In this document: piece after piece, positions 1-5,973 of the stretch
How positions within the stretch are numbered: position 1 is the stretch's first letter
Layout of the letters: each line of letters opens with the position of its first letter
Assembly: GCA_937870805.1 (NCBI GenBank)
Contig: CALMZT010001079.1
Coordinates: 1-10,573, forward strand
Length of the DNA: 10,573 nt
Source: an uncultured Chloroflexota bacterium
GTDB taxonomy: Bacteria > Chloroflexota > Anaerolineae > Aggregatilineales > Phototrophicaceae
Reading direction: 5' to 3'
The notes under the pieces: generated by a model
Database searches by the model: none
What the model saw: the letters and a program-made list of their open reading frames with translations, nothing else
Told to the model about the DNA's origin: nothing
Program-made: the position numbers and the translations under genes

Positions 1-1
1 T

Positions 2-745
2 ATCCCGATGGATGTGCTGCGCAAGCCGCTGGACATCCGCGAAGAGATTGCGCGCATCGTGGATGGTTCACGCTTGTTGGAGTTCAAGTCGGATTTCGGC
101 GGTACGCTTATCTGTGGGCACGCACATATCAACGGCTTTCCGGTGGGTATTCTCGGCAACAACGGCATTCTGTTTTCGGACAGCGCTAACAAGGCAGCAC
201 AGTTCATTCAGCTATGCAATCACAGCCGCACACCGCTAATCTACTTACAAAATATCACTGGTTTCATGGTCGGGCAGAATTACGAAGAAGGTGGCATTGT
301 CAAGCATGGCGCGAAGATGATAAATGCTGTCGCCAACAGCAGCGTGCCGCAGTTCACGATCATTGCCGGCAGCAGTTTCGGCGCAGGCAACTATGCCATG
401 TGTGGACGTGCCTATGACCCGCGCCTGCTGTTCACCTACCCTAACAGCAAAATCGGCGTGATGGGCGGCGAACAGGCAGCGGGCGTGCTCGGCATCGTGC
501 AGGAGCAGTCTGCGCGGCGCAAAGGACAAGAGCCGGATATGCCGCAAATTGAGCTGATGAAAGCCATCGTGAAGCAGCAGTTCGACAAAGAAGCCGACGC
601 CTACTATGCAACAGCACGATTGTGGGATGATGGGATTATAGACCCAAGAGCCACACGGCAGGCGCTGACGATTGGCTTGAGCATGAGCTACAACCGTGAT
701 TGGGTGAGCGAAGGCACGCCGAAATACGGGAGCTTCAGGATGTAA
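2..745 (+). CDS. mccB: Acyl-CoA carboxylase carboxyltransferase (beta) subunit, 3-methylcrotonyl-CoA carboxylase type, 5'-truncated by window edge
   Basis: This is the C-terminal half (about 247 residues) of a carboxyltransferase subunit. The family is about 530 residues long, so the N-terminal half lies before the window and the true start is not visible. The protein would move the carboxyl group from carboxybiotin on the alpha subunit to an acyl-CoA. Motifs that match 3-methylcrotonyl-CoA carboxylase beta (LiuB/MccB) closely are IARIVDGSR, FIQLCNHS, QNITGFMVG, the glycine-rich GSSFGAGNYAMCGRAY, VMGGEQAA, TARLWDDGIIDP and a C-terminal YGSFRM. The terminal TAA overlaps the ATG of the next gene (TAATG), so the two may be translationally coupled. 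The acyl-CoA dehydrogenase at 2570 fits the same leucine/isovalerate pathway. Geranyl-CoA carboxylase (AtuC) is a close relative and cannot be excluded; propionyl-CoA carboxylase beta fits less well. The family assignment is firm, the substrate is inferred. Confidence 0.9.
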   Translation: MPMDVLRKPLDIREEIARIVDGSRLLEFKSDFGGTLICGHAHINGFPVGILGNNGILFSDSANKAAQFIQLCNHSRTPLIYLQNITGFMVGQNYEEGGIVKHGAKMINAVANSSVPQFTIIAGSSFGAGNYAMCGRAYDPRLLFTYPNSKIGVMGGEQAAGVLGIVQEQSARRKGQEPDMPQIELMKAIVKQQFDKEADAYYATARLWDDGIIDPRATRQALTIGLSMSYNRDWVSEGTPKYGSFRM

Positions 746-1458
746 TGATGCGATTTTTAGCCGATGAAAGCTTTGATCCGTTGATGATTGCCGTGCTGCG
801 TGAGCTTGGGCATAACGTGGCGGCGGTGGCTGAGCTTTCGCCTGGCAGCACAGATGAAGTAATTCTGGCATGGGGTTTGAGGGAAAAACGGATCATTTTG
901 CATCACGATTTGGATTTCGGGACGTTGATTTTTAGGGATAATTTGCCGACGTATGGCGTGATTTTAGTACGAATTTCGGATGCGCAGCGTGAGTTGAGGG
1001 TAGCGCGGCTTCAAGAGTTATTGCAGCGTTACGATGAGGAAAAGCTGTCAGGAGTCATTACACGGCTGACGCCAAAGACTGTCAAAATCACGCCTTTGAG
1101 CACGGCGACGCGTAACTCACGCTCAACATCGGAACGCGCAGCGCGTAAACGTGAGCAGGGCGATGGCGGGGCGCGTTTGATGAGCGAGGCGAATAGCATG
1201 GATTTGAAGCAACCGCGTTACGATGAGTGGAAACAATTTGCGGCGCTGTTGGATGGCGAAAAAGTGTGTCGGGAAATGGGAATTCGTCCGACGGCGTGGT
1301 ATGCGCAGCAGTTGCGGAACTTTAAGAAGGCAGGGGTGTGGAATTTGTCGCTGTTGGAACTGCGGCTGATGTTGTATCTGGAAGCGAACAAAGCCAAGTA
1401 CAATGGAGGGGTAGAGAATCGCGCGCGGGTGGAGAGTTTGTTGGCGGTAATTGGTTGA
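745..1458 (+). CDS. DUF5615 (PIN-like, Mut7-C related) protein with an unrecognised C-terminal extension
   Basis: Residues 1 to about 118 form a complete DUF5615 domain, a PIN-like putative ribonuclease fold common in toxin-antitoxin loci. It opens with MRFLADES, where the acidic DE pair is typical, continues with ELGHNV and DEVILAWG, has the second acidic motif HHDLDFGTLI, and ends near KTVKITPL. Family members usually stop there, at about 110-125 residues. This frame stays open for a further 120 residues: an Arg/Ser-rich linker encoded by palindrome-rich DNA (about 1105-1180), then a helical-looking segment (RYDEWKQF to LLAVIG) that I do not recognise. ATG codons at 745 and 748 are both possible; 745 overlaps the upstream stop by one base. 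The C-terminal part could instead be a separate gene starting at ATG 1180 or 1198 (GAGG lies at 1185-1188). The usual DUF433-type antitoxin partner is absent from the window, so toxin function is only inferred. Confidence 0.75.
   Translation: MMRFLADESFDPLMIAVLRELGHNVAAVAELSPGSTDEVILAWGLREKRIILHHDLDFGTLIFRDNLPTYGVILVRISDAQRELRVARLQELLQRYDEEKLSGVITRLTPKTVKITPLSTATRNSRSTSERAARKREQGDGGARLMSEANSMDLKQPRYDEWKQFAALLDGEKVCREMGIRPTAWYAQQLRNFKKAGVWNLSLLELRLMLYLEANKAKYNGGVENRARVESLLAVIG
1105..1180. repeat. Palindrome cluster at the DUF5615 domain junction
   Basis: Several inverted repeats crowd the DNA that encodes the linker. ACGCGC-A-GCGCGT is a tight palindrome at 1134-1146, CTCACG (1116-1121) pairs with CGTGAG (1150-1155), and AACGCGC (1133-1139) pairs with GCGCGTT (1171-1177). 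CGCGTAA also occurs as a direct repeat at 1109-1115 and 1142-1148. The Arg/Ser-rich translation looks like DNA not selected as protein, which suggests a small repeat element inserted in frame or a fusion scar. Whether this element recurs in the genome is unknown. Confidence 0.5.
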
Positions 1459-1472
1459 GAAGTTGGATTGAA

Positions 1473-1498
1473 CCGCCAAGACGCAAAGAACGCCAAGT
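1473..1498. repeat. Short tandem intergenic repeat of the CGCCAAGA type
   Basis: Three imperfect copies of an 8-base unit lie in the 56-bp gap between genes: CGCCAAGA (1474-1481), CGCAAAGA (1482-1489) and CGCCAAGT (1491-1498), with one extra A between the last two. From memory of environmental bacterial genomes, Chloroflexota included, units of this kind recur near gene starts as a dispersed intergenic motif. I cannot confirm that here. It ends 16 bases before the start codon of the next gene, just ahead of its ribosome binding site. Confidence 0.55.
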
Positions 1499-1514
1499 TA
1501 AGAAGGAGAGCAGT

Positions 1515-2027
1515 ATGCCTTACGTGACTTTGAATCTGTCAGACAAGATTGAGATGAATGGTTTTCAGACGGAGGATGAGGCGAGGGCATATTGTCGCAA
1601 AGGTTCATATCCGATTTTTGTGCTGTTTGAAGGCACGATTGAAGATGCATTTGAGGATAAACTGACAACGCCCATCGCAGTTTATGTGCGCGGCAAAGGC
1701 TACAACGCCGTGCCTGTCGAAAAGGATGTACCGTATACAACCTATCAGGTGATTATGGAAAAGCTGCCAACTGCGCCCGATTTTCAGGCGATTGTCATAA
1801 AGCGTGAAGATACACACGAGGATTTGCATCAGTGGCTAGATGAGGCGTTTGCATCGGGAAAGCGCCTCGTATGGGTGATTTATGCGAGATCAAGATTGAT
1901 TGATGTTTACATAGCAAGAGATAAGGGTATGGTACTCAGAGAGAGTGATATGATTGACGGCGGCGATGTGCTGCCTGATTATTGTATGCCTGTCGAAGAT
2001 TTGTTTGAGGAAATCGTGGTGGAGTAA
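1515..2027 (+). CDS. Uma2-like (DUF820) protein lacking the nuclease residues
   Basis: This 170-residue protein starts at ATG 1515, set by a strong ribosome binding site AAGGAGAG (1502-1509). Residues from about 86 on align by eye with the C-terminal half of the Uma2 family (PD-(D/E)XK nuclease fold). TAPDF corresponds to the Uma2 APDLVVEV strand, GKRLVWVIYARSRLIDVY to the GVRLVWVVDP strand, and MIDGGDVLPDYCMPVEDLF to the GDVLPGF-LPVAELF ending. The catalytic Glu after APD is replaced (QAIVI), and the Lys of the following helix is missing (HEDLHQWLDEAF). Residues 1-85 are not recognisable as Uma2. A nuclease-dead homologue or decayed gene is therefore likely. A structural or regulatory role is possible because the frame is intact and the ribosome binding site is good. 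Its stop lies 3 bases before hicA. Confidence 0.6.
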   Translation: MPYVTLNLSDKIEMNGFQTEDEARAYCRKGSYPIFVLFEGTIEDAFEDKLTTPIAVYVRGKGYNAVPVEKDVPYTTYQVIMEKLPTAPDFQAIVIKREDTHEDLHQWLDEAFASGKRLVWVIYARSRLIDVYIARDKGMVLRESDMIDGGDVLPDYCMPVEDLFEEIVVE

Positions 2028-2030
2028 TAG

Positions 2031-2312
2031 ATGAGCAAACGAAAGAAGCTATTGCAGCGTATTCGGCAAAATCCAAAGAATGTTTCTTTTGAAGATTTGC
2101 GAAAATTGCTAGAAGGTTATGGATTTATCTTAAAAAGAACCAAAGGTAGCCATAACTCCTTCGTAGGGCAAGTCAGTGGCAAATCAGAAACTCTAGTTGT
2201 GCCCGACAAGCACCCATTGCAAGCGGTTTACGTGAAAAAGGCACTAAAGTTTATTGAGTTAATCGAAGCGGAAATTTTGATAGATGAGGAAGATGCAGGT
2301 GAAGATGAATAA
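2031..2312 (+). CDS. hicA: HicA-type toxin (mRNA interferase)
   Basis: This 93-residue protein matches the HicA toxin family, small double-stranded-RNA-binding-fold ribonucleases that cleave mRNA when their HicB antitoxin is missing. The order of features is as expected: an N-terminal helix with SFEDLRKLLEGYGF, then LKRTKGSHNSF with the catalytic His at residue 41, then a strand LVVPDKHP and a C-terminal helix YVKKALKFIELI. The usual length is 60-90 residues; the extra acidic tail (DEEDAGEDE) is encoded where the gene overlaps hicB. The start at ATG 2031 is 3 bases after the previous stop, without a strong ribosome binding site, so coupled translation is likely. All key motifs are present, so the toxin looks intact. 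Confidence 0.9.
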   Translation: MSKRKKLLQRIRQNPKNVSFEDLRKLLEGYGFILKRTKGSHNSFVGQVSGKSETLVVPDKHPLQAVYVKKALKFIELIEAEILIDEEDAGEDE

Positions 2313-2535
2313 AACACTCGAATACTACCTATCGCTCCCCTATACCATTGAACTGACACCGGACGAAGATGGTTATTGGTTCGCGGAGATTCCTTTGTTA
2401 CGGGGCTGCATGACACAAGGCGCATCACGAGAGGAAGTGCTCACGATGATTGATGAAGCAAAGATTCTATGGCTGGAAACGGCTCTGGGCGAAGGTATAG
2501 AAATCGCTGAGCCAACGCCAATGAAAAGCACATAA
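2305..2535 (+). CDS. hicB: HicB-type antitoxin, short form
   Basis: This 76-residue protein matches the HicB antitoxin fold. LEYYLSLPYTIEL is the first strand, DGYWFAEIPLLRGCMTQGAS contains the family's signature GC-x-TQG-like turn, and REEVLTMIDEAKILWLETAL is the long helix. The family normally begins a few residues before the YYLSLPY strand, which favours ATG 2305 over the in-frame ATGs at 2284 and 2293. AGGTGA at 2296-2301 is a possible but very close ribosome binding site. The start overlaps the end of hicA by 8 bases, which is typical of coupled toxin-antitoxin synthesis. No C-terminal ribbon-helix-helix or helix-turn-helix domain is present, so it may neutralise HicA without repressing its own promoter. 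Confidence 0.87.
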   Translation: MNKTLEYYLSLPYTIELTPDEDGYWFAEIPLLRGCMTQGASREEVLTMIDEAKILWLETALGEGIEIAEPTPMKST

Positions 2536-2569
2536 CGGTCAAAACAGAAGTTAATTTTAAGGATGCGAA

Positions 2570-3781
2570 ATGATACTCGATACACAACCCCGCGTGAACC
2601 CGTACAAGCCCTTCACCGAAGAACACGAGATGTTCCGCAAGTCGGTGCGCAATTTCGTGGACAAGGAAATCACGCCCTACGTCGACGAATGGGAAGCCGC
2701 CGAAATCGCTCCACTGCACGAGTTGTTCAAGAAGATGGGACAGCTTGGCTTTCTCGGCTTGAACTATGACGAGGCTTACGGCGGCGCGAATGCTGACTTC
2801 TGGTTCACGGTGATTTTGTGCGAGGAACTGTCACGCTGCGGTGTGGGCGGCGTGCCGATGGCCATCAGCGTGCATACCGATATGTGTACACCCGCGCTGG
2901 CGAAATACGGCTCACATGAACTGAAGGAAAAATATCTTGCGCCTGCTCTGCGTGGGGAGATGGTCGGCGCAATTGCAGTGACTGAACCGGATGCTGGCTC
3001 AGATGTGGCGAGCATCCGCACGACGGCGAAACGTGAGGGCGACGAATATGTCATCAACGGCAGCAAGATGTACATTACCAACGGCACGCAAGCTGATTGG
3101 ATTTGCCTGCTGGCGCGCACATCATCAGGCGAAGATTATCATGGCATGTCGCTGATTATGGTGCCGACCAAAACGCCGGGCTTTATCGTGAGCAAGAAGC
3201 TGAAGAAGCTGGGCAATCACAGCAGCGATACCGGGCTGCTGACGTTTGAGAACGTGCGTGTGCCCGTGAGCAACCGCATCGGTGATGAAGGCATGGGCTT
3301 TTATTACCAGATGGAACAGTTTCAGATTGAGCGTGTCGTCGGCGCGATTGGCACGGTGGCGGGCGCGGAGCTGGCGGTGCGCGAGACGATCAAATACTGC
3401 CAGGAGCGCAAAGCCTTCGGCAAGCCGCTGATCGCCAACCAGTGGATACAGTTCAAGTTGGGCGAACTGCTGACGGAGATCGAAGCCGCTAAGCAGTTGA
3501 ATTACTACTGCGCCAGCCTCGTGGAAGACGCTAAGCACAACGCCGATGCGCGCGATATGAGCGTGGTGAAAATTGCGTCGATGTGCAAGCTGAAGGCAGG
3601 ACGGCTGGCGCGCGAAGTGGCGGATACGTGTTTGCAGTTTTACGGCGGCATGGGTTACATGGAAGAGACGCCGATTTCGCGCTATTTCCGTGACTCGCGG
3701 CTGATCAGCATCGGCGGCGGCGCAGATGAGATCATGCTGAAAATTATTGCGCAGATGGAAGGGATGTCACAAGCCAGATAA
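2570..3781 (+). CDS. Acyl-CoA dehydrogenase, isovaleryl-/long-chain-like catalytic layout
   Basis: This complete 403-residue FAD enzyme would introduce a double bond between C2 and C3 of an acyl-CoA and pass electrons to ETF. It has the N-terminal helical domain (1-130), the beta domain with the family signature AVTEPDAGSDVAS (136-148), and the C-terminal helical domain with QFYGGMGYMEETPISRYFRD (357-375). The position that holds the catalytic Glu in medium- and short-chain enzymes is Gly here (IGGGADEIM). A Glu is present at residue 254 in FQIERVV, where isovaleryl- and long-chain-type enzymes keep theirs. The start ATG 2570 is preceded by AAGGAT (2559-2564). With the carboxyltransferase upstream, leucine/isovalerate breakdown is the simplest role, and citronellyl-CoA (AtuD-like) is an alternative. 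The exact substrate is not certain. Confidence 0.93.
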   Translation: MILDTQPRVNPYKPFTEEHEMFRKSVRNFVDKEITPYVDEWEAAEIAPLHELFKKMGQLGFLGLNYDEAYGGANADFWFTVILCEELSRCGVGGVPMAISVHTDMCTPALAKYGSHELKEKYLAPALRGEMVGAIAVTEPDAGSDVASIRTTAKREGDEYVINGSKMYITNGTQADWICLLARTSSGEDYHGMSLIMVPTKTPGFIVSKKLKKLGNHSSDTGLLTFENVRVPVSNRIGDEGMGFYYQMEQFQIERVVGAIGTVAGAELAVRETIKYCQERKAFGKPLIANQWIQFKLGELLTEIEAAKQLNYYCASLVEDAKHNADARDMSVVKIASMCKLKAGRLAREVADTCLQFYGGMGYMEETPISRYFRDSRLISIGGGADEIMLKIIAQMEGMSQAR

Positions 3782-3796
3782 GGCTGCTGTCGTGAT

Positions 3797-3838
3797 GAGG
3801 CGCGCTCAAATCATGGCGTGCCTCTCGGGTACTTTTCT
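3797..3838 (+). terminator. Probable intrinsic terminator after the acyl-CoA dehydrogenase
   Basis: A stem of 9 pairs forms between GAGGCGCGC (3797-3805) and GCGTGCCTC (3816-3824), with one G-T wobble and a 10-nt loop. A short T run (TTTT at 3832-3835) follows, but it is about 7 nt beyond the stem, so termination may be partial. The hairpin begins 15 bases after the stop codon, and the next + strand gene is over 600 bases away. Confidence 0.55.
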
Positions 3839-4178
3839 CAACAACGATAATCGTCGGCTTTAGTACGGCTGCCAGCCTTGCCCGATAACACCGCTGCAAC
3901 CGGAGTCGTGCCTGCACCTTCCACGATTACCTGGTTGGGTTCTGCCAGCAAGCGCACGGCTTCTGCTAACGACATCACTAGCGAACCATCAAGCAGTATT
4001 CGCGGTAACGCCCACCTCTCCGGCAAAACGCTGCCGCTACCGATACCATCCACGAAGTTCGTTTGCTATTTCACCGGCATTCAATGCTGCCGCAAAGGCT
4101 GCCAAGGTTTCGATTTCACAGGTGTAAACTTTTGTATTAGGCTTAAGCGTGTGTACTGCCGCTTGTGGTGCCGCCTTT
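3838..4178 (-). pseudogene. Remnant of a threonine/serine dehydratase (PLP fold-type II), C-terminal part, frameshifted
   Basis: Read on the - strand, three reading-frame pieces line up in order with the C-terminal part of the catalytic domain of threonine dehydratase (TdcB/IlvA type). Piece one is GGTTSG (4158-4175), the glycine-rich loop that holds the PLP phosphate. Piece two is AVHTLKPNTKVYTCEIETL and onward (about 4160 to 4060). Piece three is NFVDGIGSGSVLPERW through LAEAVRLLAEPNQV and VIVEGAGTTPVAAVLSGKAG, ending at a stop at 3838-3840. The frame changes near 4158 and near 4058. The N-terminal PLP-lysine half is absent, and the usual final SGGNID strand is lost; a shifted frame reads TIIVV there. 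This gene is dead. The longest surviving open piece, 4053-3838, could be mistaken for a small hypothetical protein. Confidence 0.7.
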
Positions 4179-4221
4179 CTTTAATGGTGTTGACCGAACT
4201 AAAAGGGTTAGATACTATCAT

Positions 4222-4258
4222 TGGGAGCAACCCGGCACTGTAAAATTTGCAGCTCCCA
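4222..4258. other. Stem-loop upstream of the sugar-operon promoter
   Basis: TGGGAGC (4222-4228) pairs perfectly with GCTCCCA (4252-4258) around a 23-nt loop. There is no T run on either side that would make it a clear terminator. It sits 24 bases before the -35 box of the promoter. It could end transcription weakly, be a protein site, or be incidental. Confidence 0.35.
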
Positions 4259-4281
4259 GAAATTTCTCATCTGCACTTTTA

Positions 4282-4310
4282 TTGACACTTAGCTGCAAAG
4301 ACGATATAGT
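4282..4310 (+). promoter_or_regulatory. Sigma-70-type promoter of the sugar ABC operon
   Basis: A perfect -35 box TTGACA (4282-4287) is followed after exactly 17 bases by TATAGT (4305-4310), one base from the consensus -10. Transcription would start near 4316-4318, giving a leader of about 150 nt before the ATPase start at 4465. This is the strongest promoter-like match I noticed in the window. It points to the five-gene sugar operon. Confidence 0.75.
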
Positions 4311-4311
4311 A

Positions 4312-4337
4312 TCATACGATTGACAGCATACGATTGC
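4312..4337. promoter_or_regulatory. Two tandem LacI-family-like operators over the transcription start
   Basis: TCATACGATTGA (4312-4323) and GCATACGATTGC (4326-4337) share the 10-base core CATACGATTG. Each is an imperfect palindrome of the form NCANNCGNNTGN with a central CG, the usual layout of LacI/GalR-family sites. Their centres are 14 bp apart. They begin directly after the -10 box, so a bound protein would block RNA polymerase. This fits sugar-induced control of the transporter, but no regulator gene is present in the window. Confidence 0.5.
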
Positions 4338-4464
4338 ATAACCCAATAATCTCGGTAAATTTCACAGGTTGATGCAAGCTGGATGATTAAACTCCACTGC
4401 TCTAAGCAGAGGCAAGTGTTTATAGTTTTGAAAAATTCATTTAGATGGATTTGAGATTTTACGT
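4338..4464 (+). other. Untranslated leader of the sugar operon
   Basis: This stretch holds no open frame of note. The only clear structure is a small hairpin, CTGCT (4397-4401) with AGCAG (4405-4409) around a 3-nt loop. I recognise no riboswitch. The ATPase start has only a weak ribosome binding site (TGAG at 4452-4455, nine bases before the ATG), so initiation may be modest or may depend on leader folding. Confidence 0.4.
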
Positions 4465-5973
4465 ATGTCTTTTTTACTAGAAGCCACAGGAATTACCAAA
4501 CAATTCCTTGGCACGCTGGCGCTCGATAACGTGCGCCTGGAGTTACAAGCGGGCGAAATCCACGCCGTCATCGGTGAAAATGGTGCTGGCAAAAGTACCC
4601 TCATGAAAATCCTTGCCGGAGTGAATACGGCTGACGCAGGTGAAATCCGCTTTGAAGGGCGTCCTATCGCGCCCACAAGTCCTCGTGAAGCGCTGATGCT
4701 GGGTATAGACATCGTTCATCAGGAACTCAGTGTAGTGCCCACACTCACCGTTGCCGAGAATATTTTTCCGGGACGACTGCCGACAAATTTTTGGGGTATG
4801 GTGCGCTACGGTGAACTTTTCCAAAACGCTGCAAAGGTGTTAGAAAAGTTACAGGTTGGCGTTGACCCACGCGGGCCTGTGGAAATGTTGTCCGTTGCCA
4901 ATCAGCAGCTTGTCGAGATCACAAAAGCCTTATCCTTCAACTGCAAAGTGCTGATTTTGGATGAACCGACCTCGGCATTGACGGATTACGAAGCGCAAAG
5001 GCTGCTGGAATTTCTGCGGCGATTGGCTGCCGATGGCGTTGGCATTTTGTATATCAGCCACAAACTCAAAGAAGTGTTCGCGGTAGCGGATCGTGTGACC
5101 GTGCTGCGCGATGGAAAGTATGTTGGCACGGAAAAGATTAGCGATGTAACGCCTGAACAGGTGGTTCGCATGATGGTCGGGCGTGAATTAGGGACCATGT
5201 ACCCGCCGAAAGGCAAAGTCAGCACTCTACCTTTCTTTGAAGTGCGCAATTTACGGCTGCCTGGTTCGGCAAACTACAACAGCTTCTCACTTTATCAAGG
5301 GGAAGTCTTAGGCTTTGCTGGACTCATTGGTTCAGGACGCAGCGAATTGGCACGAGCCATTTTCGGCGCAGATCCAAAAGCAGAAGGCGAAATTTTGCTG
5401 AATGGACTGCCAATCAACATCGACTCGCCGCAAAAGGCAATTGAATATGGCATTGGTTACCTGCCAGAAGATCGCAAAGCTGCCGGGTTATTCCTGGAAA
5501 TGAGTATCAAACTGAATGTCGAAGCTGCTGTCATAAATCAGGTGAGCGCAGGAGGTTTTATCGTGCCTGCCAAAGAACGTTTACTCGCCCAACATTATGT
5601 GCAGCAGTTGAATATCAGCACCCCTCATATCGATCAGGAAGTGCGGCGTTTGAGCGGCGGCAATCAGCAAAAGGCGTTAGTTGCGAAATGGCTGTCGATT
5701 AAGCCGAAAATCCTGATCGTGGATGAACCTACACGTGGCATTGATGTGGGAGCAAAGAAAGAGATTCATTTTCTTTTGCGCGCACTTGCTGACAGCGGCG
5801 TCGGTGTCATCATGATTTCGTCGGAACTGCCAGAAGTACTGGGCATGAGTGATCGCATTCTCGTCATGCACGAGGGTGAAATCGTCAACGAAATTTTGGC
5901 TGCCGACGCAACGGAAGAAAAGATTATCCACTCAGCGAGTGTCTCAAAAAGTGAGCAAATACATTATGGATAA
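4465..5973 (+). CDS. Sugar ABC transporter ATP-binding protein, double-domain RbsA/MglA (CUT2) type
   Basis: This 502-residue protein powers sugar import from the cytoplasmic side of the membrane. It has two ABC domains in tandem. Domain 1 has Walker A GENGAGKST (37-45), a family-typical altered signature LSVANQQ (142-148), Walker B VLILDEPTSAL (162-172) and the switch His in YISHKL (H199). Domain 2 has a non-canonical Walker A, GLIGSGRSE (286-294), a good signature LSGGNQQK (396-403), Walker B ILIVDEPTRGIDVGAK (416-431), and Ser-Glu in place of the switch His (ISSEL). GYLPEDRKAAGLF (331-343) is characteristic of the family. One active and one degenerate ATP site is normal here. Length is typical (about 500). 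It overlaps the permease by 8 bases. Likely cargo is a pentose, hexose or related polyol; the substrate cannot be read from the ATPase. Confidence 0.95.
   Translation: MSFLLEATGITKQFLGTLALDNVRLELQAGEIHAVIGENGAGKSTLMKILAGVNTADAGEIRFEGRPIAPTSPREALMLGIDIVHQELSVVPTLTVAENIFPGRLPTNFWGMVRYGELFQNAAKVLEKLQVGVDPRGPVEMLSVANQQLVEITKALSFNCKVLILDEPTSALTDYEAQRLLEFLRRLAADGVGILYISHKLKEVFAVADRVTVLRDGKYVGTEKISDVTPEQVVRMMVGRELGTMYPPKGKVSTLPFFEVRNLRLPGSANYNSFSLYQGEVLGFAGLIGSGRSELARAIFGADPKAEGEILLNGLPINIDSPQKAIEYGIGYLPEDRKAAGLFLEMSIKLNVEAAVINQVSAGGFIVPAKERLLAQHYVQQLNISTPHIDQEVRRLSGGNQQKALVAKWLSIKPKILIVDEPTRGIDVGAKKEIHFLLRALADSGVGVIMISSELPEVLGMSDRILVMHEGEIVNEILAADATEEKIIHSASVSKSEQIHYG

Noticed and set aside
245..871. 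A 208-codon open frame on the - strand
   Set aside because: It lies opposite the strongly conserved carboxyltransferase gene, its translation is low-complexity with many His, Cys and Arg residues, and it matches no family I know.
3878..4243. A 121-codon open frame on the + strand in the gap
   Set aside because: It overlaps, on the opposite strand, the dehydratase remnant whose - strand pieces match a known family. The + strand translation resembles nothing.
4211..4313. Inverted repeat GATACTAT (4211-4218) and ATAGTATC (4306-4313)
   Set aside because: Only 8 bases, 87 bp apart, with one arm overlapping the -10 box. Chance similarity is likely.
5323..5830. Loss of canonical Walker A and switch His in the second ATPase domain
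   Set aside because: This looked like a defect, but one degenerate ATP site is normal for the RbsA/MglA family.
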